This document shows positions 1 to 6,507 of a stretch of DNA of 12,968 nucleotides, piece after piece. The notes under the pieces are model-generated. The model saw nothing but the letters and a program-made list of their open reading frames with translations. It ran no database searches and had not been told where the DNA came from. The stretch is from CAYXEN01 sp964464035 (lineage in GTDB: Bacteria > Krumholzibacteriota > Krumholzibacteriia > WVZY01). The stretch lies in the NCBI GenBank assembly GCA_964464035.1, contig CAYXEN010000077.1, positions 1 through 12,968 of the forward strand, written 5' to 3'. A program made the position numbers and the translations under genes. How positions within the stretch are numbered: the stretch's first letter is position 1; each line of letters starts with the position of its first letter.

Positions 1-471
1 AACCACCACTATACATTGCATATCGGCGAGACGGCTAAGGAATATGCTCAGGTGATGATCGCCGCCGCGCACCGCGATCTTTATAGGCTGGACCGTGTAG
101 AATTCCTGCTGAACGGGAGGCAACGGCTGGAAAAGCAGAAACTTCACCCCTGCCTTGTTACCCGCCGTGGTCACTTTGCGCAGAAGATCCGGCATCTCCT
201 TCTCCTCGGGGAGAAGCTGCTGGGCCGATATCCACTGGTCGTGGAGCTTTTGATATTCCGCCTCCAGCTGGGCGAGGTTTCCCACGGTCTTGCGGGCCTT
301 CTCAAGCTCTGCGCTGAGTTTCGCGTACTCTTTCTCCATCGACTCGATCCTCGCCTTCCTCGGCATGTAACAAAAGGAGAAGAGGCTCGAACCGAAGTAG
401 ATATAGCCGCCCACCACCACAACCAGAATGATCAGCAACAACCGTTGTATCTTGGGATCGCGAAGATTCAT
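1..471 (-). CDS. pilO: PilO, T4P inner-membrane alignment protein (3' end beyond window)
   Basis: PilO is a periplasmic bitopic membrane protein. It pairs with PilN and links the PilM/PilC platform to PilP and the secretin PilQ. The 157 visible codons read open to the left edge, so the C-terminal end is missing. The protein begins MNLRDPKIQRLL, has one hydrophobic membrane segment at about residues 11-29, a charged coiled coil at about 38-75, and then the start of the periplasmic domain, including the PilO-like stretch HHLSIFLSRLADM near residues 142-154. The ATG at 471 has GGAAGG about seven bases upstream; a GTG codon immediately before it is a trivial alternative. It starts 34 bases after the pilN stop. 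The assignment rests on domain layout plus position directly after pilM and pilN. PilP and PilQ would be expected next, outside the window. Confidence 0.9.
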   Translation of the reverse strand, partial: MNLRDPKIQRLLLIILVVVVGGYIYFGSSLFSFCYMPRKARIESMEKEYAKLSAELEKARKTVGNLAQLEAEYQKLHDQWISAQQLLPEEKEMPDLLRKVTTAGNKAGVKFLLFQPLPPVQQEFYTVQPIKIAVRGGDHHLSIFLSRLADMQCIVVV

Positions 472-505
472 CACCGGACCTTCCTCTCGATTGTAGAGCT
501 CGTTC

Positions 506-1063
506 TCAACGTACCATGGATTCAAGAGAGAACTTGATCACGTTGTATTCCATGATCTTGCCCTCCTGAGCCAGTTTCAACCTGACCTCGCCGAAGTGAT
601 CCGATTTCTCCAGGTTGTTCATGAAATCGGCTATTACATAGTTGGAGAAAGTCACTCCGTCCATGCTCACTTTCGAGCCGTTCTGCTCCTTGAGAGAAGT
701 GAGCCAGCAGTTCGCCGGAAGCTTCTCGCTGATGTCGTTGAGCAGTTTCACGCGGAGATAACGATCCTTGTCCAGGGCGGCGATGATCCCGAGTCTCTTG
801 TTCACTTCTTCCCTTTCACGCGTCAACTGCCGTATTCTCTTGAGCTGTGGAGCCAACGCCGCGGATTCCTTCTTCGCTTCCGCTATCTTGGTCTCGAGCT
901 CCTTCATCTTCTTCGCCTGCAGCGTTGAAACGGCGAAAATCACCGCAAAGAAGAGACCTATCACCAGAACCGGCCAGACGAAGGCCGCGCCGGACAACGC
1001 CGGGAGCTTTATGCTCCTGGTTTTCTTCCTGTCTTCCAGAGGGAGCAGGTTTATCTTGATCAT
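506..1063 (-). CDS. pilN: PilN, T4P inner-membrane alignment protein
   Basis: PilN is a bitopic inner-membrane protein. Its short cytoplasmic N-terminus docks into PilM, and its periplasmic domain pairs with PilO. The 185-residue protein begins MIKINLLPLEDRKK; INLLP at residues 4-8 is the conserved PilM-binding motif. A hydrophobic segment at about 26-48 is followed by a charged coiled coil at about 50-95 and a ferredoxin-like periplasmic region. Length is normal for the family. The ATG directly abuts the pilM stop codon (TAA then ATG), and a strong GGGAGGGG ribosome site lies inside the end of pilM, so the two genes are probably translationally coupled. Confidence 0.95.
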   Translation of the reverse strand: MIKINLLPLEDRKKTRSIKLPALSGAAFVWPVLVIGLFFAVIFAVSTLQAKKMKELETKIAEAKKESAALAPQLKRIRQLTREREEVNKRLGIIAALDKDRYLRVKLLNDISEKLPANCWLTSLKEQNGSKVSMDGVTFSNYVIADFMNNLEKSDHFGEVRLKLAQEGKIMEYNVIKFSLESMVR

Positions 1064-2122
1064 TTAGTTCCCCTCCCTTCTAAGAGCCAGACCCAAAGAA
1101 ACGGTGAGAAGAGGCGACACCTTTTCGAAATCTTCCTCTTCACCCGCGAGCTCCTCGGAGCGCTCCACCTTGTCCGCCGCTTCGTTCACGGCGAACTCCA
1201 TCTGGTGCTTTTCCGAAAGTATCTCGCGCAGCCAGGGGATTCGTGCCCCGCCCCCGCTCAGCACGACGCGATCTATCTCCTCGGCATCGCCGGCGGTCTT
1301 GAGGAAGGAAATCGACCTCTCGATCCCCGTCGACAGTTCCTCGGAGGCCTCCAGGATGACCTTTCTGCACTTGTCCTCGTCTTCTATCTCCCGCTCTCCC
1401 GTGAGAATCGCCTCGGCTTCCTCGAACCCCATGCCCAATTCCCTCTGCAGGGCCTCGAGGAACATGCTGCTTCCTACGCTCAGGTCGCGCGTGAAGTAAG
1501 GAATGCCATTTTGCACGATGTTGATGTTCGTCACTTCGGAGCCTATGTTGATCAAACCGATGACCTCGCCGTCCGCGTCCTGCGAGGTCGTTTCGTAAGC
1601 GTTCTGGACGGCGAAAGAATCGACGTCAACGATGACGGGATTCAACCCCGCATCCCGGATCAGGTTGGCGTGGATGTTCACCATCTCCTTCTTGGCCGCC
1701 ACCAGGAGGATCTCCATCTGGTTCGCCCCGACGTCGTCCTTGAGGATCTGGAAATCCAGGCAGACGTCGTCGATGTCGAAAGGAACGTGCTGCTCCGCCT
1801 CCCAGAAGATGGCTTCCTTGGCGTCGTCGGGATTCATCTTGTCCATCACGACTTTCTTGACGATCACCGCCCGCCCGGAAACGGCGGTCACGACGTCCTT
1901 CTTGCTTATCCCCGATTTAACCGCGCATTCCTGGATACCCTCGATCACGAGACTTCGATCCATGATCTCGCCTTCCACGATCGCCTCGGGCGGAATCTTC
2001 ACGATCCCGTACCTGACGAGTACCGGTTCCTCTTTCGAATGATCGATCTCGACCATCTTGATGAGGCTCGAACCCACGTCCAAACCGACGGAAGACTTTC
2101 CTTTTCTTGCAAAGAGATTCAT
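1064..2122 (-). CDS. pilM: PilM, actin-like cytoplasmic T4P assembly ATPase
   Basis: PilM is a cytoplasmic protein with the actin/FtsA fold. It binds nucleotide and the N-terminal tail of PilN, connecting the motor to the PilNO complex. The 352-residue length is typical. Visible actin-fold signatures are the first phosphate loop GLDVGSSLIKMVEI at 13-26, the second phosphate loop INIGSEVTNINIV at 191-203, and the adenosine motif VVLSGGGARIPWL at 286-298. The ATG at 2122 has only a modest ribosome site (GGTGA, about four bases upstream). It is the first gene after a 336-bp gap holding a sigma-54-type promoter, so it probably opens a pilMNO(PQ) operon. Confidence 0.96.
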   Translation of the reverse strand: MNLFARKGKSSVGLDVGSSLIKMVEIDHSKEEPVLVRYGIVKIPPEAIVEGEIMDRSLVIEGIQECAVKSGISKKDVVTAVSGRAVIVKKVVMDKMNPDDAKEAIFWEAEQHVPFDIDDVCLDFQILKDDVGANQMEILLVAAKKEMVNIHANLIRDAGLNPVIVDVDSFAVQNAYETTSQDADGEVIGLINIGSEVTNINIVQNGIPYFTRDLSVGSSMFLEALQRELGMGFEEAEAILTGEREIEDEDKCRKVILEASEELSTGIERSISFLKTAGDAEEIDRVVLSGGGARIPWLREILSEKHQMEFAVNEAADKVERSEELAGEEEDFEKVSPLLTVSLGLALRREGN

Positions 2123-2238
2123 GTTGTCACCAGCCTTGGCTTGTTATCATTCGATCCGATCCCGGCAATCCCAGCCTGACTTCGATACGCTTGAGATTCG
2201 GCAATGAGGATTTTTCGTTAGTCACCGGCGGGCTTCAC

Positions 2239-2253
2239 GCAACAAATATGCCA
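2239..2253 (-). promoter_or_regulatory. Sigma-54 promoter for pilMNO operon
   Basis: The minus strand reads TGGCATATTTGTTGC, which is GG-N10-GC and matches the consensus TGGCACG-N4-TTGC at nearly all informative positions. The -24 GG is at 2251-2252 and the -12 GC at 2239-2240. Transcription would start near 2227, about 105 bases before the pilM ATG. A sigma-54 activator gene, pilR, lies in the same cluster. No experimental support is visible here. Confidence 0.72.
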
Positions 2254-2343
2254 GTGGAGAAAACCCTACACTATCGGTTAACCTGTTACAGCGACGAACG
2301 TTACGAATTTCAGCGTCCTTCTCGCGCCGCGCATTATCCCAGG

Positions 2344-2363
2344 TGTGCCTTGCAAAGTGCACA
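2344..2363 (-). promoter_or_regulatory. Candidate PilR enhancer dyad upstream of pilM
   Basis: This is an inverted repeat TGTGC-N10-GCACA whose spacer contains TTGCAAA. Its centre is about 102 bases upstream of the -24 element, a normal distance for a sigma-54 activator site. A similar dyad with the same core lies upstream of the pilA promoter. That PilR binds here is inference only; a short palindrome in GC-rich DNA can arise by chance. Confidence 0.4.
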
Positions 2364-2458
2364 GCCCGGATCGTGCGCATCGTCCCGTCCTATCGGCCGG
2401 TCGGCCCTGCGGTTCGCGGCCCATGACGGGCTGTCCCCGTTTTTCCATCGCGGTCAAT

Positions 2459-3229
2459 TCAACGGATATAGAAACCCAGGTAGAGTTCCCAAAGCCGTCT
2501 CCCGAACCAGAAGACTATGAAGGCGGCTGGTGAGAGAAAAGTTCCGAACGCCACCGCGGTCTTTCCTCCGCTCCCGGAACGCATGAGGAAGATTCCATAG
2601 AGGCTGCCCATGAAGGAAGCGATGAACAGGACGGGGAGGACCATCTGCCACCCGAGAAAGGCTCCTATCATCGCCATCAGCTTGACATCGCCGCCGCCCA
2701 GGCCGTCGACCTTTCTCACGAGCTTGTAGAGCGCCGCGATCGCGATGAGAATGCCCGCGCCCGCCAGCGAACCGATCATCGATTCGACCAGGGAAGTATC
2801 GCGGTAGAAGAAGGACGCTATCCATCCCATTATCACGCCGCCTAGGGAGAGCACGTCCGGGATGATCTTGTGGAACCAGTCGATGAACGCGACGATCAAT
2901 AGAACGCTGAGAAAGAAATACGAGAATGCCGCGGTCGGGGAAAGTCCGAACCTGATGACGACCAGCACGGCGATCAGACTCGACAGCAGCTCGACGAGGA
3001 AATAGGAAAACGAGATGTGCTCGCCGCACTTGCGGCAGCGCCCCCGCAACACCAGATAGCTCGCCAGCGGAATGTTGTCGTACCAAGAGATCGTCCTTCG
3101 GCAATGGGGACAGAAGGATCTTCCCCGCGCAGGAGATTTCCCCCGCGGAAGCCGGTAGATCACGACGTTGTAGAAACTCCCGAAAATCGAGCCGAGAACG
3201 GCCGCCGCGCCGAGAATGAAACTATCCAT
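2459..3229 (-). CDS. pilD: PilD, type IV prepilin peptidase / N-methylase
   Basis: This polytopic inner-membrane aspartyl protease removes the prepilin leader and methylates the new N-terminus. From the ATG at 3229 it has 256 residues. The N-terminal domain carries two CxxC pairs (C40/C43 and C65/C68), typical of bifunctional enzymes. The predicted catalytic aspartates are D117 (in AFIDWFHKIIPD) and D181 (in GGGDVKLM). Their spacing of 64 residues equals that of the known catalytic pairs in PilD and TcpJ. The rest is multiple hydrophobic helices. A TTG at 3238 gives a three-residue longer form (MIS) with GGAG seven bases upstream, and is a real alternative start. The ATG start overlaps the end of the upstream TPR gene by eight bases, suggesting coupling. 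The only obvious substrate in the window is PilA. Confidence 0.96.
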   Translation of the reverse strand: MDSFILGAAAVLGSIFGSFYNVVIYRLPRGKSPARGRSFCPHCRRTISWYDNIPLASYLVLRGRCRKCGEHISFSYFLVELLSSLIAVLVVIRFGLSPTAAFSYFFLSVLLIVAFIDWFHKIIPDVLSLGGVIMGWIASFFYRDTSLVESMIGSLAGAGILIAIAALYKLVRKVDGLGGGDVKLMAMIGAFLGWQMVLPVLFIASFMGSLYGIFLMRSGSGGKTAVAFGTFLSPAAFIVFWFGRRLWELYLGFYIR

Positions 3230-3923
3230 CGATATCAAGTTCCTTCTCCTTGTCCGCTTGCTGTTTCTTCAGCTTCTGGAGGTAATGTTCGGCCAGCTCC
3301 CTCATGAAAGGTTCCTTGGCCTGGCGCTTGAGTTCCTCCCACATCTTGATCGAATTCTCCTCGTGCCCCGCCTTGGAATAGACGAAGGCCGCGAAACGCC
3401 TCGCCATGCTCGGGCTGCCCGGCATCTTGGCGGCCAGCTCGAAGTACCTCGCCGCCATCTCGTAATCCGCCTTGTCTATGTAATGCAGAAACCCGATCTC
3501 GAAAGGAAGCTGCCAGGAATCGGGATTCTTGAGCATTCCCTGCTTGAGCAGGTCCATCCCCATGTCGAACTGCCCCTCGTCTTCGCTCGTCACCAGGGCG
3601 CCGAATATGTAAGCGAACACGAAATGCGGATCCAGCATGGTTGCGATCTCTATCAATCCCTTGAAATAGAGCAGATCATGGTTGCCCATCCGATAATCGC
3701 CGTAGTATTGGACCGTCGACAACCAGATGAAATCAGCCACCAGTTGCTTGTATCCCAGTGAGAGCTCATTGATGAACTTGCCCGAAGGCAGGTAAAGGTC
3801 GTCATGCAGGTACGGACGATAGCTGTAGCCCGACGCTTTCCAGGTCGACAAGACCACGCCCGCGGCGAATACCAGTATCGAAGCGGCCAGCAGGCACTTT
3901 TTCAGGAGAACTCGCGGTTTCAT
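3222..3923 (-). CDS. Membrane-anchored TPR-like protein of unknown function
   Basis: I do not recognise a named family. The 233-residue protein has a basic N-terminus, one hydrophobic segment at about 10-28 (signal anchor; no lipobox at the cleavage region), then a soluble and probably periplasmic domain. A distinctive aromatic block, ADFIWLSTVQYYG, lies at 63-75. From about 80 to 215 the helices resemble degenerate TPR units (for example LLYFKGLIEIATMLDP, then AARYFELAAKMPGSP), ending in a Lys/Glu-rich tail. Its ATG overlaps the permease stop as ATGA, and its end overlaps pilD, so it is made together with the ABC transporter and prepilin peptidase. TPR domains usually hold protein partners, so an accessory role in pilus assembly or transporter function is plausible. 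I saw no enzymatic motif. Confidence 0.85.
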   Translation of the reverse strand: MKPRVLLKKCLLAASILVFAAGVVLSTWKASGYSYRPYLHDDLYLPSGKFINELSLGYKQLVADFIWLSTVQYYGDYRMGNHDLLYFKGLIEIATMLDPHFVFAYIFGALVTSEDEGQFDMGMDLLKQGMLKNPDSWQLPFEIGFLHYIDKADYEMAARYFELAAKMPGSPSMARRFAAFVYSKAGHEENSIKMWEELKRQAKEPFMRELAEHYLQKLKKQQADKEKELDIDG

Positions 3924-4684
3924 GTTATTTCCCTTGCCCTGAATATCAGCGAACTCATCAGCAGGAGAAACACCGTATAGAACAATCCATAGATCGTCAC
4001 CGAGTAGAGGAATCCTTCCTGAAGCGAGATTCCATGGACCGCCTCGGAGCGAATATTGAAAAGCGACAGGTTCGGAAGAGCGTAGAAGGCGATCCTGCTC
4101 CCCAGGCCGAATGCTCCGCTTCCCAGCTGCCGGCCGAAGGAGAGTATGTCCTTGCTGAGATGTCCACTCACGAAGACACATATGGTGAAGAACGAGCTCA
4201 ATATCGGAGTACTGAACGACGAGAAGAAGACCATCACCGCGGACAGGAGCATCACTTCCAGAATCGATAGATAGATCGCCCATACGATGTTGGCCGTCAC
4301 GTCGGTGCCGCTCAAGAACAGCATGCCCAGGAAGACGATCGACATGAGAATCATCACCATCGAGATCGTGGCCACGGTACCGAAATACTTGCCGACTATG
4401 AAATCGACGCGGCTGACCGGCTTGGAGAGGATGGTCGTGAGAATACCCTTCTCCTTCTCCCGGTAGAAGGAAGCGGCGCCGAGAAGTATGATCATCAAGA
4501 TTCCCAACAGGCTGATCGAGGCGAGACCTATGTCGATCGTTATCTTTTGTCGCGCGCCGACGGCGAGCGGCGAAAGAACGTAAGAGGACAGAATCAACAC
4601 CAAGGCGAATACGAGGACGACGACGGGAACCTTCTCCTTCAAGTACCCCTTCATGGTTATGTTCGCAATAGAGAAAAGAGGCAT
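3920..4684 (-). CDS. ABC-2 type transporter permease in pil cluster (PilI-like by position)
   Basis: This is a 254-residue integral membrane subunit of an ABC transporter. About six hydrophobic helices can be seen, near 21-40, 54-72, 102-125, 134-155, 158-176 and 223-246. After the second helix comes the ABC-2 signature loop FYREKEKGILTTILSKPVSR (73-92), followed by a conserved GKY. The ATG at 4684 is chosen because it has AGGAG six bases upstream and an 8-base gap from the ATPase stop; longer in-frame starts would run deep into the ATPase gene. It partners with the ATPase encoded just upstream. In M. xanthus an ABC pair (PilH ATPase, PilI membrane protein) occupies the same place in the pil cluster. 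I leave the symbol blank because pilH/pilI mean chemotaxis proteins in Pseudomonas. The substrate is unknown. Confidence 0.92.
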   Translation of the reverse strand: MPLFSIANITMKGYLKEKVPVVVLVFALVLILSSYVLSPLAVGARQKITIDIGLASISLLGILMIILLGAASFYREKEKGILTTILSKPVSRVDFIVGKYFGTVATISMVMILMSIVFLGMLFLSGTDVTANIVWAIYLSILEVMLLSAVMVFFSSFSTPILSSFFTICVFVSGHLSKDILSFGRQLGSGAFGLGSRIAFYALPNLSLFNIRSEAVHGISLQEGFLYSVTIYGLFYTVFLLLMSSLIFRAREIT

Positions 4685-4692
4685 GGCATCTC

Positions 4693-5694
4693 CTATCTCG
4701 GCATGGAGAAGGACGGCTCTTTTCTTTCTGCCTCGGCAGAATCGCCCGTCGCTTCTCCGCTCGTTTTTTCTTCCCGTTCCTCCAAAGTAGCGACGAGGAA
4801 TTCTTCCAACGTCGGTTTGAACCTGCGTACTTCCTGTAGCGTGCCGCCGCTCGAATAGATACTCGCTATCAAACCCTTGAGGATCTCCTCTCCCCTGCAT
4901 CGCAGGATGGCCGTCTCCCCATGGGAGTGAACGACCTCGACCCCGGCCACGGCCGAGGCCAGCATGTCCGCCGAGACGCCGGACGCGGAAACCTCCACTT
5001 CTCCGGAGCCGGCCCGGTAGAGGTCGGTCAGATCGAGGAAACGGGCGATCTTCCCGTTCTTGAGTATCCCCACCCGGTCACAGATCGCCTCGACGTCCGG
5101 CGCTATGTGCGAGCTCAGGAGGATCGTCTTTCCCTCTTTCTTCAGGCCGAGCAGGATGTCCTTGAGCTGTCTCCTTCCCAGGGGATCGAGGCCCGAGTAC
5201 GGTTCGTCGAGCAACAGGAGGTCCGGATCGTTGAAAAGGGCCACGGCGATTCCAAGCCTCTGCCTCATTCCCTTGGAGTACTTCTTCACCTTCAGCTTCG
5301 ATCTGTCGGCCATTCCCACGAGTTCGAGCAGGCGCCGGCTCCTGGATTCGATCGTCCTTCGGTCCATGCGGAAGAGTTTTCCCATGAACCTGAGAGTTTC
5401 TTCGGCATCGAGGAACGGATAGAGCCCGACGTTCTCGCCGAGGTAACCGATGCGCTCCCGGGTGCGGCGAACGGCGCCCGTGGATCCCAGGATCGAGATC
5501 CTTCCCGAATCGGGCCGGAGAAAACCGAGGATCAGTTTGATGGTGGTTGTCTTCCCCGCGCCGTTGTGCCCCAGAAAACCGAACACTTCACCCTGCTCCA
5601 GGCTGAGCGTGAGGCCGGAGAGGATCCGCCTCCTGGCTCCCAGCAGACCGCTGCGGAAAGACTTACAGACTTCTTCGAGTTCAAGTACTATCAT
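4693..5694 (-). CDS. ABC transporter ATPase in pil cluster (PilH-like by position)
   Basis: This is a 333-residue nucleotide-binding subunit. The Walker A motif is GHNGAGKTT (42-50). YLGEN at 84-88 takes the Q-loop place, as in ABC-2 (NatA-like) ATPases. The signature is YSKGMRQRL (139-147), Walker B LLLLDEP (159-165), the D-loop SGLD (167-170) and the switch histidine H196. After about residue 215 there is an extra small domain like that on drug/Na+ exporter ATPases, then a charged low-complexity tail. The ATG at 5694 has a poor ribosome site, so translation may be weak or depend on readthrough from pilA. It forms a transporter with the permease gene eight bases downstream. Position between pilA and pilD matches M. 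xanthus pilH; whether it moves a pilus component is not shown by the sequence. Confidence 0.95.
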   Translation of the reverse strand: MIVLELEEVCKSFRSGLLGARRRILSGLTLSLEQGEVFGFLGHNGAGKTTTIKLILGFLRPDSGRISILGSTGAVRRTRERIGYLGENVGLYPFLDAEETLRFMGKLFRMDRRTIESRSRRLLELVGMADRSKLKVKKYSKGMRQRLGIAVALFNDPDLLLLDEPYSGLDPLGRRQLKDILLGLKKEGKTILLSSHIAPDVEAICDRVGILKNGKIARFLDLTDLYRAGSGEVEVSASGVSADMLASAVAGVEVVHSHGETAILRCRGEEILKGLIASIYSSGGTLQEVRRFKPTLEEFLVATLEEREEKTSGEATGDSAEAERKEPSFSMPR

Positions 5695-5771
5695 GGCAAG
5701 TATCCAACCACCGCTTCACCAACTATTATCAATGCACGATCCATACCACGTGTTCATCCACCAACAGCGAA

Positions 5772-5798
5772 GGGCGAAAGAGAAGATCTCCTTCGCCC
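5772..5798 (-). terminator. Stem-loop after pilA (attenuator or mRNA 3' end)
   Basis: GGGCGAA (5772-5778) pairs with TTCGCCC (5792-5798). After one A/C mismatch, GAGA (5780-5783) pairs with TCTC (5787-5790) around an AGA loop. The hairpin lies 26 bases past the pilA stop. No T-run follows on the minus strand, so it is not a classical intrinsic terminator. It may stabilise pilA mRNA and let only part of transcription continue into the ABC genes. Confidence 0.5.
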
Positions 5799-5824
5799 CT
5801 GCTTGATCCGACAGTCGTCAAATC

Positions 5825-6256
5825 TTAGGATCCGCTCGTCAGAGTGAGAATTACGTTACCACCCTTTCCGGCTCCCGTGATCGTGTAGCCGACATTGACG
5901 CCGTTCTGGACTATCGGTGCATATCCCGTCTGTCCTTCACCTGCCGCCGCTCCGTTCCTGGGCTCGGAAGCAACCTTCGTGAACGGATTGGTCAGAAGAA
6001 CTCCGCCGGGAAGCATGTCGGTGATGGTCTCGTTGTTGGGGGTGACATCCGTGTCGACATCACTCGCGTACACACCATCGTTCTGCACGGCGAAATCCTC
6101 GGCCGCAAGCTGCACCGTATGGCAGTTCGACTTCGTTGAAGCTTCCTTGGCCCTAGCCTGCATGCGGATGAAGTTGGGGATTGCGATAGCCGCCAGGATA
6201 CCGATAATGACGACCACAATCATCAACTCGATGAGGGTGAAACCTTTGTTGCGCAT
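5825..6256 (-). CDS. pilA: PilA, type IV major pilin precursor
   Basis: This is the structural pilus subunit, a 143-residue precursor. It carries a class IVa-type leader MRNKG cut before F6, followed by FTLIELMIVVVIIGILAAIA with the key glutamate at mature position 5. The hydrophobic helix ends in IPNF, then a polar amphipathic helix (RMQARAKEASTKSN) and a Gly/Thr-rich C-terminal domain ending in LTLTSGS. The mature form has 138 residues. It has one cysteine (C45), so the C-terminal disulphide loop of Pseudomonas or Neisseria pilins is absent. The ATG at 6256 is fixed by the leader and by AGGGAGG seven bases upstream. It has its own sigma-54-type promoter and is encoded right after pilR. A type II secretion pseudopilin is the main alternative, but the surrounding pil genes argue against that. 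Confidence 0.93.
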   Translation of the reverse strand: MRNKGFTLIELMIVVVIIGILAAIAIPNFIRMQARAKEASTKSNCHTVQLAAEDFAVQNDGVYASDVDTDVTPNNETITDMLPGGVLLTNPFTKVASEPRNGAAAGEGQTGYAPIVQNGVNVGYTITGAGKGGNVILTLTSGS

Positions 6257-6359
6257 CGGTGAACCTCCCTTCGATTCATTTTGACGCGGTCCGTAAGACC
6301 AGGATAGATGCTGAGGTTTCCAACCTTTGGACCGAACTCCCGATCCTGCCTTGATTTTC

Positions 6360-6374
6360 GCAAGGAGCATGCCA
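6360..6374 (-). promoter_or_regulatory. Sigma-54 promoter for pilA
   Basis: The minus strand reads TGGCATGCTCCTTGC, with GG at 6372-6373 and GC at 6360-6361 separated by exactly ten bases, and TTGC intact at the -12 element. It differs from TGGCACG-N4-TTGC at one position. The predicted start is near 6348, giving a leader of about 92 bases. pilA genes of Pseudomonas, Geobacter and Myxococcus are known to be sigma-54 dependent, and the activator gene pilR lies immediately upstream. Confidence 0.82.
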
Positions 6375-6481
6375 AAGCCCCCGACGCATCCGACCTGGTT
6401 ACCCATTGAATTTAAGCAAGTTAAGGATGCCGCGCTGATCGCATTTCGCCGAGAACGCATAGCGTCGACCGAAAACGAAGC

Positions 6482-6500
6482 CATGCTTGCAAAAGGCATG
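6482..6500 (-). promoter_or_regulatory. Candidate PilR enhancer dyad upstream of pilA
   Basis: The inverted repeat CATGC-N9-GCATG has a TTGCAAA core and is centred about 118 bases upstream of the -24 element. It shares the core and the flanking TGC/GCA with the dyad upstream of pilM. It also begins only a few bases after the pilR stop, so it could instead act as a weak hairpin at the end of the pilR transcript. The minus strand continues GCTTCGTTTTC, which is a poor terminator tail. Confidence 0.4.
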
Positions 6501-6507
6501 CAGCTCG

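Larger units (their letters stand above)
2123..2458. other. pilD-pilM intergenic region
   Basis: These 336 bases hold no convincing gene on either strand. On the minus strand they carry a near-consensus sigma-54 promoter (2239-2253), a dyad with a TTGCAAA core (2344-2363), and an untranslated leader of about 105 bases before pilM. Small GC-rich inverted repeats occur near the pilD stop, for example GGCC-N4-GGCC at 2395-2406. None is followed by a T-run on the minus strand, so I do not call an intrinsic terminator for pilD. Confidence 0.7.

Noticed and set aside
1205..2179. Long plus-strand open frame (324 codons) opposite pilM
   Set aside because: It mirrors the pilM codon pattern on the opposite strand, lacks family motifs or a ribosome site, and pilM itself is unmistakable.
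2454..3104. Second minus-strand frame (216 codons) overlapping pilD
   Set aside because: Arg/Pro-rich out-of-frame shadow of pilD; the pilD frame has the CxxC pairs and catalytic aspartates.
3222..4283. Longer form of the TPR-like gene starting inside the permease
   Set aside because: The added residues are read out of frame through the permease; the ATGA overlap at 3920-3923 and the signal anchor right after the ATG mark the true start.
3920..4900. Longer form of the ABC permease starting inside the ATPase
   Set aside because: The added 72 residues are charged shadow sequence; the ATG at 4684 has a strong AGGAG and leads directly into a normal ABC-2 permease.
5695..5824. Sigma-70 promoter for the ABC transporter genes (a GATAAT near the ATPase start)
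   Set aside because: No credible -35 element lies 16-18 bases upstream, and no GG-N10-GC element was found either.
5825..6256. Conductive pilin (e-pilin) based on aromatics at mature positions 1, 24, 50 and 58
   Set aside because: F1 and F24 are common in ordinary pilins, the protein is more than twice as long as Geobacter PilA, and spacing of the other aromatics differs.
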